DNA from: Streptomyces drozdowiczii
Lineage (GTDB): Bacteria > Actinomycetota > Actinomycetes > Streptomycetales > Streptomycetaceae
DNA length: 64,000 nt
Direction of reading: 5' to 3'
Assembly (NCBI RefSeq): GCF_026167665.1
Contig: NZ_CP098740.1
Coordinates: 682,001 to 746,000 of the forward strand
The notes under the pieces were generated by a model that was given only the letters and a program-made list of their open reading frames with translations, ran no database searches and was not told the DNA's origin. Both the position numbers and the translations under genes were made by a program. Shown here in pieces: positions 8,293-16,873 of the stretch (positions are counted from its first letter, which is position 1; each line of letters starts with the position of its first letter).

Positions 8293-9351
8293 GTGGCACG
8301 ACCGAGGATCAAGGACGTCGCACGGCACGCGGGGGTGTCGGAGAAGACGGTGTCCAACGTGCTCAACGACTATGTGCACGTATCCGACCGGACGCGCCGT
8401 GCGGTGCAGGAGGCCATCGACCACCTCGGTTACCGCATCAATCTCGCCGGCCGCCATCTGCGCAGCGGACGGACCGGGATCATCGCCCTGGTGGTGCCCG
8501 AACTCGACGTCCCGTACTTCGCGGAGCTAGCCCAGTACGTCGTCCGGGAGGCCGAAAAACGCTCCCTGACCGTGCTGATCCACCAGTCGGGCGCCGACCG
8601 CGAGCGCGAGAAGGCGGCGCTCGCCGGTTTCGGCTCCGACTTCGTGGACGGGGTCATCCTCAGCCCGCTCGCCCTCGCGCCGGACGACCTGCGCGCCCAC
8701 ACCGGGCCGCCGCCGACCGTCCTGCTCGGCGAGCTGCTCAACGAGGGCGCGGACCATGTGGCGATCGACAACGAACGCGCGGCCCGCGAGGCCACCGAGC
8801 ACCTGCTCGCCCTGGGCCGCCGCCGCATCCTCACGGTGGGCGGCCGGGACGACGGCTGCGTCGGTACGGCCCAGGCCCGCACCCGCGGCTTCCGCCTCGC
8901 GCTGTCCGGGGCGGGCCTTCCGTACGACCCGGCGTCGCTGCTGCCGGTGGAGGCGTTCCACATGAGCGACGGCGCCGAAGCGGTCCGCCGGGTGCTTGCG
9001 GCCGGCGTCCGGCCGGACGCCCTGCTCTGCCTGAACGACCAGCTCGCGCTGGGGGCGCTGCGCGCGCTGCACGGTTACGGGGCGCGGGTGCCCGAGGACG
9101 TGGCGGTGATCGGCTTCGACGATGTGGAGGGCGGCCGCTTCAGCGTGCCGTCCCTGAGCACGGTCGCCCCGGACAAGGAGGCGGTGGCCCGGGTCGCGGT
9201 GGACCTGCTGCTGCGCCGCATCGAGGAGGCCGCGCGCCCGGACGCCGCCGGCAGCCCGGCCGCGGAGTGCCCGCAGGACCGGGTGGTGGCGCACCGCCTC
9301 GTCCTGCGCGAGTCCACGGAGGGTGCGGCGGGGCGCGACGGGGTGTGGTGA
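8293..9351 (+). CDS. LacI-family transcriptional regulator, likely repressor of the GH93-like/GH2/ABC locus
   Basis: A 352-residue protein starting with the LacI helix-turn-helix (IKDVARHAGVSEKTVSNVLN, residues 5-24). A hinge helix and a periplasmic-binding-protein-like sugar domain follow. GTG 8293 is chosen because GGGGAG precedes it and because the HTH normally begins within the first ten residues; the frame stays open to 8182. It is divergent from the transporter operon and shares its intergenic region with the palindrome at 8168. By family behaviour it should release the operator on binding a sugar derived from the imported oligosaccharide. Confidence 0.88.
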   Translation: MARPRIKDVARHAGVSEKTVSNVLNDYVHVSDRTRRAVQEAIDHLGYRINLAGRHLRSGRTGIIALVVPELDVPYFAELAQYVVREAEKRSLTVLIHQSGADREREKAALAGFGSDFVDGVILSPLALAPDDLRAHTGPPPTVLLGELLNEGADHVAIDNERAAREATEHLLALGRRRILTVGGRDDGCVGTAQARTRGFRLALSGAGLPYDPASLLPVEAFHMSDGAEAVRRVLAAGVRPDALLCLNDQLALGALRALHGYGARVPEDVAVIGFDDVEGGRFSVPSLSTVAPDKEAVARVAVDLLLRRIEEAARPDAAGSPAAECPQDRVVAHRLVLRESTEGAAGRDGVW

Positions 9352-9358
9352 GCGAAGG

Positions 9359-9440
9359 GGGCTCAGCCCGTGAGAGCAGGGGGCTCAGCCCATGAGCAGG
9401 GCGCTCAGCCCGTGAGCAGGGCGCTCAGCCCGTGAGCAGG
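9359..9440. repeat. Four tandem 20-22 base units forming small hairpins
   Basis: Units at 9359-9380, 9381-9400, 9401-9420 and 9421-9440 share the core GCTCAGCCCGTGAGC; the last two are identical. Each core is a five-base stem with a five-base loop. The array lies between the LacI stop (9351) and the end of the HAD gene, and the final HAD codons are made of repeat sequence. Because 20 is not a multiple of three, each unit puts a stop in a different frame. It may act as a two-way terminator; replication slippage is the likely origin. Confidence 0.8.
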
Positions 9441-10028
9441 GCGCTCCAGGGTCCGCCGGAGCGCCGCGCCGCCCTCGAAGAGCACGGCGGTGAGCCCGAG
9501 TTCGCGGGCCGCCCGGACATTGGCCTCCCGGTCGTCCACGAAGAACGCCTCCCCGGCGGTGGCCCCGAGCAGCCCGAGCGCACCCGCGAAGGCTTCCTCG
9601 GCCGGCTTGGTCGCCCCGAGCCCGCACGAGAACGCGAGCACGTCGAAACGCTCGTCCACCCCGGGCAGCCGCTCGGGCAGCCCGGCGCGCAGCAACGCGT
9701 CGTTGTCCGTGAACAGGGCCGTCGGCCGGTCCCGTACGAGGTCGGCGGCGGCCAGGACCTCGGGGTCCGGCTCGAACGCCCCGCACCAGATACGACGAAG
9801 CTCCCCGGCCGTACCCGAGAACCCGAGACGCCGCCGGATCTCCCGCTCCACGTCGTCGGCGTCCCCCTCCCCCCGGTCCCAGGCCGCGATCAGCCCGGAC
9901 TCGTAGAGCTCCGACTCGACGCGCCGCGCGGAGACCCCGCAGGCGGCCCCGAGAAGTTCCAGCCGCCGCTCACGGTGGAAGCGGCACACGACACCGCCGA
10001 GATCGAAGAGGAACACCCGAGGCTTCAT
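9405..10028 (-). CDS. HAD-superfamily hydrolase
   Basis: A 207-residue haloacid-dehalogenase-type phosphatase. Motif I is FLFDLGGVV, motif II is ALFTDND with the catalytic-site threonine, motif III has the lysine in GATKPAEEAF, and motif IV is FFVDDREAN. This is the layout of small YihX-like sugar or nucleotide phosphatases. ATG 10028 is at the normal distance from motif I. The C terminus (AHGLSALLTG) is encoded by the tandem repeat, so the natural end of the protein may have been changed by repeat expansion. Substrate unknown. Confidence 0.85.
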   Translation of the reverse strand: MKPRVFLFDLGGVVCRFHRERRLELLGAACGVSARRVESELYESGLIAAWDRGEGDADDVEREIRRRLGFSGTAGELRRIWCGAFEPDPEVLAAADLVRDRPTALFTDNDALLRAGLPERLPGVDERFDVLAFSCGLGATKPAEEAFAGALGLLGATAGEAFFVDDREANVRAARELGLTAVLFEGGAALRRTLERPAHGLSALLTG

Positions 10029-10100
10029 ACGCGGCAACCTAGCCGATGAGCATCGCTCGAAGCCGGGCCGGACCAGCGGCGCGGCCCGCCCGGCCCCGGG

Positions 10101-11030
10101 TCAGGGGATGAGGACGAGCTTGCCGTCGATCCCGCCGGACTCTCCGAGGCGGTGGGCTTCGGCGGCGCTCGACAGCGGCAGCGTCGAGTGGACCTTGACG
10201 CGCAGCGCTCCCGTGGCGGCCATGTCGGCGATGGCCCGCATCCCGGCGTGATCGGACTGCACCATCATGCTGCGGTACCGCACACCGCGCTCACCGGCCA
10301 GGGCCAGGGCCTCGTCGTCGGCCCCCAGCAAGGAGACGAGGATGCCGCCCCGGCGCAGGGCGCGCAGGGAGTCCAGGCGCGGCTGCCCGGTGAGCGGTAC
10401 GAGCGCGGCGTCGGCGTCCGTGAGGACGTCGCCGATGGTGGTGGTGCGGTAGTCGAACACCTGGTCCGCGCCCAGGGAGCGTACGAACTCGGCGTCGTCG
10501 GCCGACGCGGTGGCGATGACTTCGGCGCCGAGGTGGCGGGCGATCTGCACGGCGAGGTGGCCCACCCCGCCGGCGCCGCCCTGGATCAGCACCCGCTGGC
10601 CACGGGTGAGCCGGGCGGTGTCGTTCAGGGCCTGCCACGCCGTGAGCGATGCCAGCGGCAGCGCCGCGGCCTGCGTGAAGTCGATGCTGTCGGGCTTGGC
10701 CGCGAAGGATCGGGCCGGGCCCGTGGCGTACTCGGCGTAGCCGCCGGGCTCGTACGGGTACGGGAGCATCCCGAAGACCGCGTCGCCCTGGTCGAAGATC
10801 GTGACCCCGGGGCCGACCTTGTCGACCGTCCCGGCCACGTCCCAGCCGGTGGTGGCGGGCAGGCCGTGGTCGTACGGAATGGTGCCGTCGCGGTGCTTCC
10901 AGTCGGTGGGATTCACGCCCGCCGCGGCGACCCGGACGCGGATCTCGCCCACGCCGGGCTCGGGAGCGGGCGCCTCGGTCTCGGTGAGGACCTCCGGCCC
11001 TCCGTAGGTGTTCTGGGTGATCGCTCGCAT
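10101..11030 (-). CDS. NADPH:quinone oxidoreductase-like MDR-family protein
   Basis: A 309-residue zinc-independent medium-chain dehydrogenase/reductase. The N-terminal GroES-like domain starts MRAITQNTYGGPEVL. The cofactor domain contains the motif GGAGGVGHLAVQIARHLGA (about residues 149-167). It belongs with quinone and zeta-crystallin reductases, which reduce quinones or enones with NADPH. It appears to stand alone. A short remnant of a related gene lies just upstream at about 11094-11235. The physiological substrate cannot be told. Confidence 0.87.
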   Translation of the reverse strand: MRAITQNTYGGPEVLTETEAPAPEPGVGEIRVRVAAAGVNPTDWKHRDGTIPYDHGLPATTGWDVAGTVDKVGPGVTIFDQGDAVFGMLPYPYEPGGYAEYATGPARSFAAKPDSIDFTQAAALPLASLTAWQALNDTARLTRGQRVLIQGGAGGVGHLAVQIARHLGAEVIATASADDAEFVRSLGADQVFDYRTTTIGDVLTDADAALVPLTGQPRLDSLRALRRGGILVSLLGADDEALALAGERGVRYRSMMVQSDHAGMRAIADMAATGALRVKVHSTLPLSSAAEAHRLGESGGIDGKLVLIP

Positions 11031-11093
11031 GGGTGCGGCTCCTTGTGACGGGTCGTACGTCGGGGCCGGGATCGGACGGCGTCGGGGCCGCGA

Positions 11094-11235
11094 TCGACGG
11101 TGAGGACGATCTTGCCGGTCCGCGCGTGGGATTCCGTGCAGCGGTGCGCCTCGGCGGCGTCGGCGCGGTTCCCACCGGTCGCGTCCACCCGGATGCGCAC
11201 CCCGCCCGCGCCGGGGACGGCGACGTCCTGACCGG
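11094..11235 (-). pseudogene. Remnant of a second MDR oxidoreductase gene, joined ends with the middle lost
   Basis: On the minus strand, GGVRIRVDATGGN resembles the N-terminal part of the intact neighbour (GEIRVRVAAAGVN). It runs directly into ADAAEAHRCTESHARTGKIV, which resembles the extreme C terminus (SAAEAHRLGESGGIDGKLV). About 250 residues in between are missing. There is no proper start or stop. This looks like a decayed tandem paralogue with a large internal deletion. Confidence 0.6.
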
Positions 11236-11244
11236 CGCACGAAT

Positions 11245-11288
11245 GATCGAGGGCCGGTCTCGGATTTCTCCGAGACCGGCCCTCGATC
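11245..11288 (-). terminator. Perfect 19-base stem-loop downstream of tRNA-Pro
   Basis: The arms 11245-11263 and 11270-11288 are exactly complementary with loop ATTTCT. It lies 15 bases beyond the 3' end of the tRNA gene in the direction of its transcription, as expected for its terminator. It also separates the tRNA from the MDR remnant. Confidence 0.8.
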
Positions 11289-11303
11289 GACGACTGTCAC
11301 CAG

Positions 11304-11377
<74 letters not shown>

Positions 11378-11496
11378 ATGCCCGCCTGACCTGGGGTTTC
11401 CCCCTGGCCGAACGCGCATGAGAACAATACCGCACTTCATCGGGTGGTCACGAACCGCTTTCGCGGGCCTTGCGGAAAGTTTCCACGCGGACACGC

Positions 11497-13689
11497 TCAG
11501 TGGATCAGCACCTGGGAGAGGGCGACCCGGCCCGTGCCGGTCTTCACGATGCGGACCGTGCGGGTGCGGCTGTCCAGGTCCACGACGGTCGGGCGCAGGG
11601 CCTTGCCGCTGACGTGCACCGTGGTGTCGTCGGTGACGATGTCGAAGTCGGACGTCGTCGTGGAGGCGTCGTTCCAGACCTCGACCTGGCGGATGTGCCG
11701 GGTGGCTCCGAGGTCCACCTGCCACCAGGCGCCGTCCTCCGCGAGGGTGCGGGTGTCCGTGTTGGTGTCGGCGTCCAGGGCGAGCGCGGCGGTGGCGGTG
11801 CCGTCCGTCGAGGACTGGGTGGCCGTGCCGGTGCGGGCGAGGTCCGCGCGCAGCTGCTCGACCGGGCCGCCGTGGGCGCCGGCGCGGGCGGCGACGGCCA
11901 GGGCGGCGGCCGGGAGGCGGTCCAGGCCGGTGTGGTTGCCGGTCATGACGGACCCGGTGCCGCCGAGGGCGGGAGCGGCGGTGTCCGTCCAGTTGCCGCG
12001 CGCGGTGTTCCGGATGCCGTAATCCGCCCAGTTGGAGACCCACTTGTAGCCGATGCGGGTGATGACGTTCTTCTCGACGGTGATGTACGAGGACTGCTCG
12101 TCCAGGTAGATGCCGTTGCCGTCGCGCTCGGTGTTGCCGTACGCGGAGCGGTTGATGTAGTTGCCGCTGACGACGGTGCCGGGCTGGGCGCCCTGGGTGT
12201 AGATCGCGCCGCCGTCGTGCTGCTGGCGGGCGACCTCCATGACGTCGGTGATGCGGTTGTTCGTCACCTTGTTGTCGCGGAGGACGGACTTCTGCGCCTC
12301 GGGCTGGTTCCAGCCCCAGCCGACGGAGACCGCCGAGTACGGGAGGTGGTCCAGGCTGTTGTGGTCGACGGTGAGCCCGGCCTCGTAACCGGCCCAGATG
12401 CCGACCGCGTCGGTGTACTCGACGCCGGTGCGGCTGATCGTGTTGTACGCGACGGTGTTGCGCTCCCCGGCGAGCGCGGGCTCCGGCAGGGGCTCGGTGT
12501 CGCCGACGTAGACCGCGCCCGAGGAGAGGTCGGTGAAGGTGGAGCGGGTGAGCGCGCTGTCCTTGGTACCGGCCTCCAGGATCGCCCCGGCGCCGCCGAG
12601 GTGCGCGAAGCGCGCGGTGTCGACGGTGACCCGCCGGCCGCCGCGCACGGTGAGCGCGGCGGCCGGTTTGGTGTAGTAGCGGCCCGCGTGGTCGACGGGG
12701 CCGGTGGCTCCGGTCAGGGTGAGACCGGCCTGCATCCCCGCGTAGCCCTCGTCGGTGTCGGGCTGCCGGTAGGCCGCGTACGCGAAGCCGATGCCGCTGA
12801 CCGTGAGGTCGTGGGCGCCGTCCACGGTGAGCAGCTGTTCGGTGTGCGGGGTGACGGCCCGCGCGTGGCGCATGTTCTCGCCCTCGCGCGGGAGGTAGGT
12901 GACGGTGCGGTCGCTGGAGTTCCACACGAACTCGCCCGGCTCGTCCAGGAGTTCGGCGGCGTTCTCGAAGAACGCGACACCGCTGTAGCGGGTGGAGTCG
13001 ACGGCGGTGGTGTCCCAGGCGGGGCCGGTGCGGTCGGTGCCGCTCGCGGAGTTGGTCCAGCAGGGCCGGGCGAAGGTGAGGGTGTCGCCGCTGACGCCCG
13101 CGATCCGGCAGTGGTAGTTGCGCCAGCGGATACGGATGACGGCCTCGGCATCCGTGGGGTGCGCCCAGTGGTCGATGCCGGTCGCGGTGGCGCCGGTCAT
13201 GCCGGTGGCGGTGGCGTCGCAGGTGCTCGCGGCGCATGCCTCGCCACGGGCGCGGGTGGCGCGGCGGCCGTCCACGAAGAGCTGGCGCGGGGTGACACCG
13301 GCGGGAACCGGGGCGGTCCAGGTGCCGTCGGCGTTCTTCCGCCAGCCGGTGAGGTCCCGGCCGCCGGAGAGCACCGGGTGCGCGCCGGGCGCGGCGGCCC
13401 AGGTGGTGCCGGAGTCGGCGGCGCCGAGCTCCAGGGGCGCGTCGAGCCGGTACGTGCCGTCCTTGAGGAGGACCCGGACGGCGCGGCGGTGCTCGGTGCG
13501 GGCCAGGTCGCGGGCGCCCTCCAGGGTGCAGGGGCGGGCGGCGGTGCAGGCGGAGCCTCGGCCGTCCGGGGCCGCGTACAGGGTGCGGGTGGCGGGCGCT
13601 GCTCCGGCCGGGGCGGCGAGCAGGGCGGTCAGGAGGGCGGCGGTGGCGGATGCGGCGGTGGCTCGTACGACGTTCAGGGGGCGGTTCAC
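11497..13689 (-). CDS. Secreted right-handed beta-helix protein with C-terminal discoidin-like domain
   Basis: A 730-residue secreted protein. A signal peptide (residues 1-31, ending AGAAPA) is followed by the segment LYAAPDGRGSACTAARPCTL, which typically opens parallel beta-helix glycosidases or lyases of the pectate-lyase type. Many short beta-helix coils follow (YNTISRTGVEYTDAVGIWAG and similar). Near the C terminus AWWQVDLGATRHIRQVEVWND marks an F5/8 type C (CBM32-like) sugar-binding domain. GH141-like families share the N-terminal pattern, but no firm family can be given. GTG 13689 overlaps the stop of the M1-like gene by four bases (GTGA), so both belong to one operon, with GGAAGG as ribosome site. 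Confidence 0.8.
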   Translation of the reverse strand: MNRPLNVVRATAASATAALLTALLAAPAGAAPATRTLYAAPDGRGSACTAARPCTLEGARDLARTEHRRAVRVLLKDGTYRLDAPLELGAADSGTTWAAAPGAHPVLSGGRDLTGWRKNADGTWTAPVPAGVTPRQLFVDGRRATRARGEACAASTCDATATGMTGATATGIDHWAHPTDAEAVIRIRWRNYHCRIAGVSGDTLTFARPCWTNSASGTDRTGPAWDTTAVDSTRYSGVAFFENAAELLDEPGEFVWNSSDRTVTYLPREGENMRHARAVTPHTEQLLTVDGAHDLTVSGIGFAYAAYRQPDTDEGYAGMQAGLTLTGATGPVDHAGRYYTKPAAALTVRGGRRVTVDTARFAHLGGAGAILEAGTKDSALTRSTFTDLSSGAVYVGDTEPLPEPALAGERNTVAYNTISRTGVEYTDAVGIWAGYEAGLTVDHNSLDHLPYSAVSVGWGWNQPEAQKSVLRDNKVTNNRITDVMEVARQQHDGGAIYTQGAQPGTVVSGNYINRSAYGNTERDGNGIYLDEQSSYITVEKNVITRIGYKWVSNWADYGIRNTARGNWTDTAAPALGGTGSVMTGNHTGLDRLPAAALAVAARAGAHGGPVEQLRADLARTGTATQSSTDGTATAALALDADTNTDTRTLAEDGAWWQVDLGATRHIRQVEVWNDASTTTSDFDIVTDDTTVHVSGKALRPTVVDLDSRTRTVRIVKTGTGRVALSQVLIH

Positions 13690-15152
13690 GCGGTGGCCTT
13701 CCAGTCGGGGTGGCCGGGCATGGGCGGGTTGACGGCCCCGAAGAGCCAGTCGCGCAGGAACGGGTCGAGGGAGCGGTCGCGGGTGGTGTCGACGGTGTGG
13801 CGGATGAACTGCTCGGAGGTGTACGTGGAGTCCTTGAAGCGCCTCACCCACTCACGCATCACCGCGTCGAAGGAGCGCCGCCCGATGCGCTGGTTCAGGG
13901 CGTAGAGGACGAGGGCGCCGCCGTCGTAGATGTTGGTGCCGCCGAGCGCCTTGGGCAGTCCGGGCGGGCCGTCGGCGGCCCGGACGGCGTCCAGCTTCTC
14001 GTACGTGGCCTTCATCTTGTCCGCGAGGACGGACCAGCCGCGCTCCTCGCCGTACAGGCCGGCGTAGTAGACGGCGGGGCCCTCGTTGAGCCAGGCCTGC
14101 TGCCAGTCGTGCGGGGTGACGGAGTCGCCGAACCACTGGTGGACGAGTTCGTGGACCATGGTGGTCTCGTAGCCGGGCTGCCCCTGGGCGTTGGGCTTGA
14201 ACCAGTTGGTGCCGAAGAGGGACAGCGTCTGGTTCTCCAGCGCGTCGGTGTAGCCGTCGTAGATGTGCACCCCGTAGACGGAGAACGGGTAGCGGCCGAA
14301 CTTCGCCTCCAGCCAGGCGAGATGGTCGGCGGTGCGGGCGACGATCGGGGCGTAGGTGTCCTCCTTGCCCCGGGGCACGATGTGGCGCAGGGGCAGGCCG
14401 CGGTGGCTGTGGCCGTACAGGTAGGTGCCCTTGACCACGGCGATGCCGATGAGTTCGGTGGCCATGCGCTCGCGGAGGGCGAAGTGCCAGACGGTGGAGC
14501 CGTCGGCGCGCGGTGTACGGTGCGTCAGCTCGCCGTTCGCGGTGGCGACGTAGCCCTCGGGGGCGCTGAGGTGGAAGGTCCACGTCGCCTTGTCCGACGG
14601 GGTGTCGTTGCAGGGCAGGAAGGTATCGGCGCGGGAGGACTGGGCTGCCGAGGCGAAGCCGCCGTCGCTGCCGAACCGCCAGCCGGTGAGGCCGAGCCGG
14701 GGTGCCTTGCCGTTGCCCCGGTAGCGGATCTCGACGGTGAACGCCTGGTGGTCGCGGATCGGGCGGGCCGGGGTGACGGTCAGCTCCTGGCCGCTCTGGC
14801 CGGCGGCGAGCTGCCAGGTGGCGGGGCGGCCCGCGACGGTGACGGCGTCGATGGTGTGGCCGTCGGTGTCCAGGTTGAAGGCGGACAGGTCCTGGGTGGC
14901 CCTGGCGCTGATCCTCACCGTGGCGGTGAAGTCGTAGGTCACCGGGGTGAAGTCGAAGGTCAGGTCGTAGTGGGTGACCTGGTAGCCGCCGTTGCCGAGG
15001 GTCGGGAAGAGCGGGTCGCCGACTCCGCCGGAGCCGGGCTCCGGGTGGAAGCCGTGCGGCCGTGCGGCAGCGGGGGCGGAGACGGCGGGGACGGTGGCGG
15101 CTGCCGCCACCGCCGCGCCGCCGAAGGCGAGGAGCGAGCGTCGGGTGGTCAC
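13686..15152 (-). CDS. Secreted M1-family zinc metallopeptidase
   Basis: A 488-residue gluzincin peptidase. The zinc site is HELVH (334-338) with the third ligand Glu in NEGPAVYY (357). The N-terminal beta domain precedes it, and an aminopeptidase-like exopeptidase motif appears as DALENQ (304-309). The N terminus TTRRSLLAFGG plus a hydrophobic run is a Tat-type signal, so the enzyme acts outside the cell. It is shorter than classical PepN because it lacks the large C-terminal helical domain. GTG 15152 overlaps the stop of the binding-protein gene (GTGA). Placement beside an importer suggests it trims peptides or glycopeptides from a polymer. Confidence 0.87.
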   Translation of the reverse strand: MTTRRSLLAFGGAAVAAAATVPAVSAPAAARPHGFHPEPGSGGVGDPLFPTLGNGGYQVTHYDLTFDFTPVTYDFTATVRISARATQDLSAFNLDTDGHTIDAVTVAGRPATWQLAAGQSGQELTVTPARPIRDHQAFTVEIRYRGNGKAPRLGLTGWRFGSDGGFASAAQSSRADTFLPCNDTPSDKATWTFHLSAPEGYVATANGELTHRTPRADGSTVWHFALRERMATELIGIAVVKGTYLYGHSHRGLPLRHIVPRGKEDTYAPIVARTADHLAWLEAKFGRYPFSVYGVHIYDGYTDALENQTLSLFGTNWFKPNAQGQPGYETTMVHELVHQWFGDSVTPHDWQQAWLNEGPAVYYAGLYGEERGWSVLADKMKATYEKLDAVRAADGPPGLPKALGGTNIYDGGALVLYALNQRIGRRSFDAVMREWVRRFKDSTYTSEQFIRHTVDTTRDRSLDPFLRDWLFGAVNPPMPGHPDWKATA

Positions 15153-16822
15153 TTCTTCCCCTTCTGGAAGGCTTCCTCGAACTCGCCGCGGGCCTTCTCG
15201 CCGCCCTTGGCCAGGTAGTCCTTGACCAGCTGGTCGTAGGCGGACATGGGCTTGCGGCCGGAGATGATGTCCTTGAGCACATCGCCCTTGAGGGTGCCGA
15301 GGCTGCCGGCGCTCTTGGAGTCCCAGGTGGGCGAGGAGTACTGGAGCGTCGGGTCCGGGACCATCATCGGGATCATCTTGGTGAAGGTGTCGTGGACGTG
15401 GCGCACGCCCTGCTCGGAGTCGGCGCTGAAGATCGCGGGCACGGCGGACGCGGCGAACTTCCAGGGCACGGTGACGTCCTGGGTGCCCTGCTTGGTGAGG
15501 GCCGGGTTGCCCTTGTCGTCGCGGGTGAAGTCCTTGCCCTCGACGCCGTAGTTGATGAGGGTGTATTCGAGGCTGCCGAACGGCGAGGCCGCGAAGTCGG
15601 CGAACCGCAGGATCTCCTCGACGCGGTCCCCGGACGCCTTGCTGATGTGGGTGTTCTGGAGGGCGACGTTGTCCATCCAGGCGACGGCGTCCTTGCCGAC
15701 CGGCACGAAGGGGCGCGGGTCGAACTTCTTGTTGATCGCCTTCATCGCGGCGATGTAGCCGACGCCCGGCGCGAGGTAGGTGGGCATGCCGTCGTAGACG
15801 TACGCGCCCTTGCCGTTCTTGAACATGTCCGTGTACTGGGCCTTCTGCGCCCCGGACATCTGGAGGGTGCCCGGGTAGTAGCAGCCGGCCTTGTACAGCG
15901 CCCGGGCCGTCTCGACCGCTGTGCGGTACTCCGGGGTCTCCAGGTCGAGGGTGAACTTGCCCGTCTTCTCGTCCAGGCGCCAGAAGTTGGGCGCTCCGGC
16001 GGACATGGCGAGCATGGTGGTGACGCCCGCGATGATGGCGTACCGGTCCTCCTTGGGGCGGGTCAGCTCCTTGCAGACCTCGACGAAGCGGTCCAGGTCG
16101 GTGATCTGGTCCAGGCTGGTGACGCCGACCTCCTCGAAGAGGTCGTGGCGGTAGACCCCGGCACCGGCGGTGCCGGTGCGGGCGATCGGGATGCCGTAGA
16201 GCTTGCCGCCGAAGATCGCGCCCTGCCAGGCGCCCTTCGGGATGGCGGCGAGGTTGGGGTAGTCCTTGATCGCGTCCCCGGCGAGGTGCGGGGTGAGGTC
16301 GGCGCACTTGGCCTGGAGGAAGGCGGCCTTGTTGTCGACGCCGCCGCTCTCCGGGTACATGAAGAGGTCGGGCAGGCTGTCGCTGGCGACCATCGTGGAG
16401 AACTTGGTGCCGTAGTCGTCGGCGGGTACGGCGGTGATGTTCACCTGGCCGCCGAGCAGCTTCTCGATCTCCTGCCAGGCCGCGTTCTTGCCGCGCGAGG
16501 GCGGCGGCGGGGAGAAGGTCTCCATGGCCGCGCTGATCGGCTTCGCCCCCTTGAGCGGGGTGGTCTTCGTGGCCCGCAGCGGCTTGGCCGGGTAGCTGAA
16601 GAAGCCCTGCGGGACGCCGGCCGCGGTGCCCTCCAGGTCGGGCTTGAGCCCGATGTTGCGGACGGCGCTGTGCGGGAGCAGGGACGCGCTCTTCGCCTCG
16701 GCCTTCGCGGTCGTGCCGCCGTCGCCGCAGGCGGTGAGCAGCGGGGCGGCGGCGAGTCCGAGGCCGACGCCGGCGCCGAGCCGGAAGAGTGCTCTGCGGT
16801 TGATGGGGGTGGAGCTCGACAC
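15149..16822 (-). CDS. lplA: Large extracellular solute-binding lipoprotein, LplA-type
   Basis: A 557-residue binding protein with a signal sequence (INRRALFRLGAGVGLGLAAA) and lipobox LTAC, so it is lipid-anchored. Its size and its pairing with an LplB/YtcP-type permease pair match the family that takes up oligosaccharides from complex acidic polymers. GTG 16822 follows AAGGAG. It is third in the operon reading lplB, permease, binding protein, M1-like peptidase, beta-helix protein. The name is by family, not by proven substrate. Confidence 0.85.
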   Translation of the reverse strand: MSSSTPINRRALFRLGAGVGLGLAAAPLLTACGDGGTTAKAEAKSASLLPHSAVRNIGLKPDLEGTAAGVPQGFFSYPAKPLRATKTTPLKGAKPISAAMETFSPPPPSRGKNAAWQEIEKLLGGQVNITAVPADDYGTKFSTMVASDSLPDLFMYPESGGVDNKAAFLQAKCADLTPHLAGDAIKDYPNLAAIPKGAWQGAIFGGKLYGIPIARTGTAGAGVYRHDLFEEVGVTSLDQITDLDRFVEVCKELTRPKEDRYAIIAGVTTMLAMSAGAPNFWRLDEKTGKFTLDLETPEYRTAVETARALYKAGCYYPGTLQMSGAQKAQYTDMFKNGKGAYVYDGMPTYLAPGVGYIAAMKAINKKFDPRPFVPVGKDAVAWMDNVALQNTHISKASGDRVEEILRFADFAASPFGSLEYTLINYGVEGKDFTRDDKGNPALTKQGTQDVTVPWKFAASAVPAIFSADSEQGVRHVHDTFTKMIPMMVPDPTLQYSSPTWDSKSAGSLGTLKGDVLKDIISGRKPMSAYDQLVKDYLAKGGEKARGEFEEAFQKGKK

Positions 16823-16873
16823 CTGGATCTCCTTGGAAGAGGGAAGGGAGGGAGCGGGGGGCGGCGGCTGCGC

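Noticed and set aside
9359..9440. Repeat array considered as a CRISPR
   Set aside because: Units are contiguous 20-mers with no spacers and no cas genes nearby.
12714..13151. Short open frames in other phases within the beta-helix gene considered as nested genes
   Set aside because: Their composition (Pro, Ser, Arg, Thr, Ala) is that expected from reading a GC-rich gene in the wrong frame.
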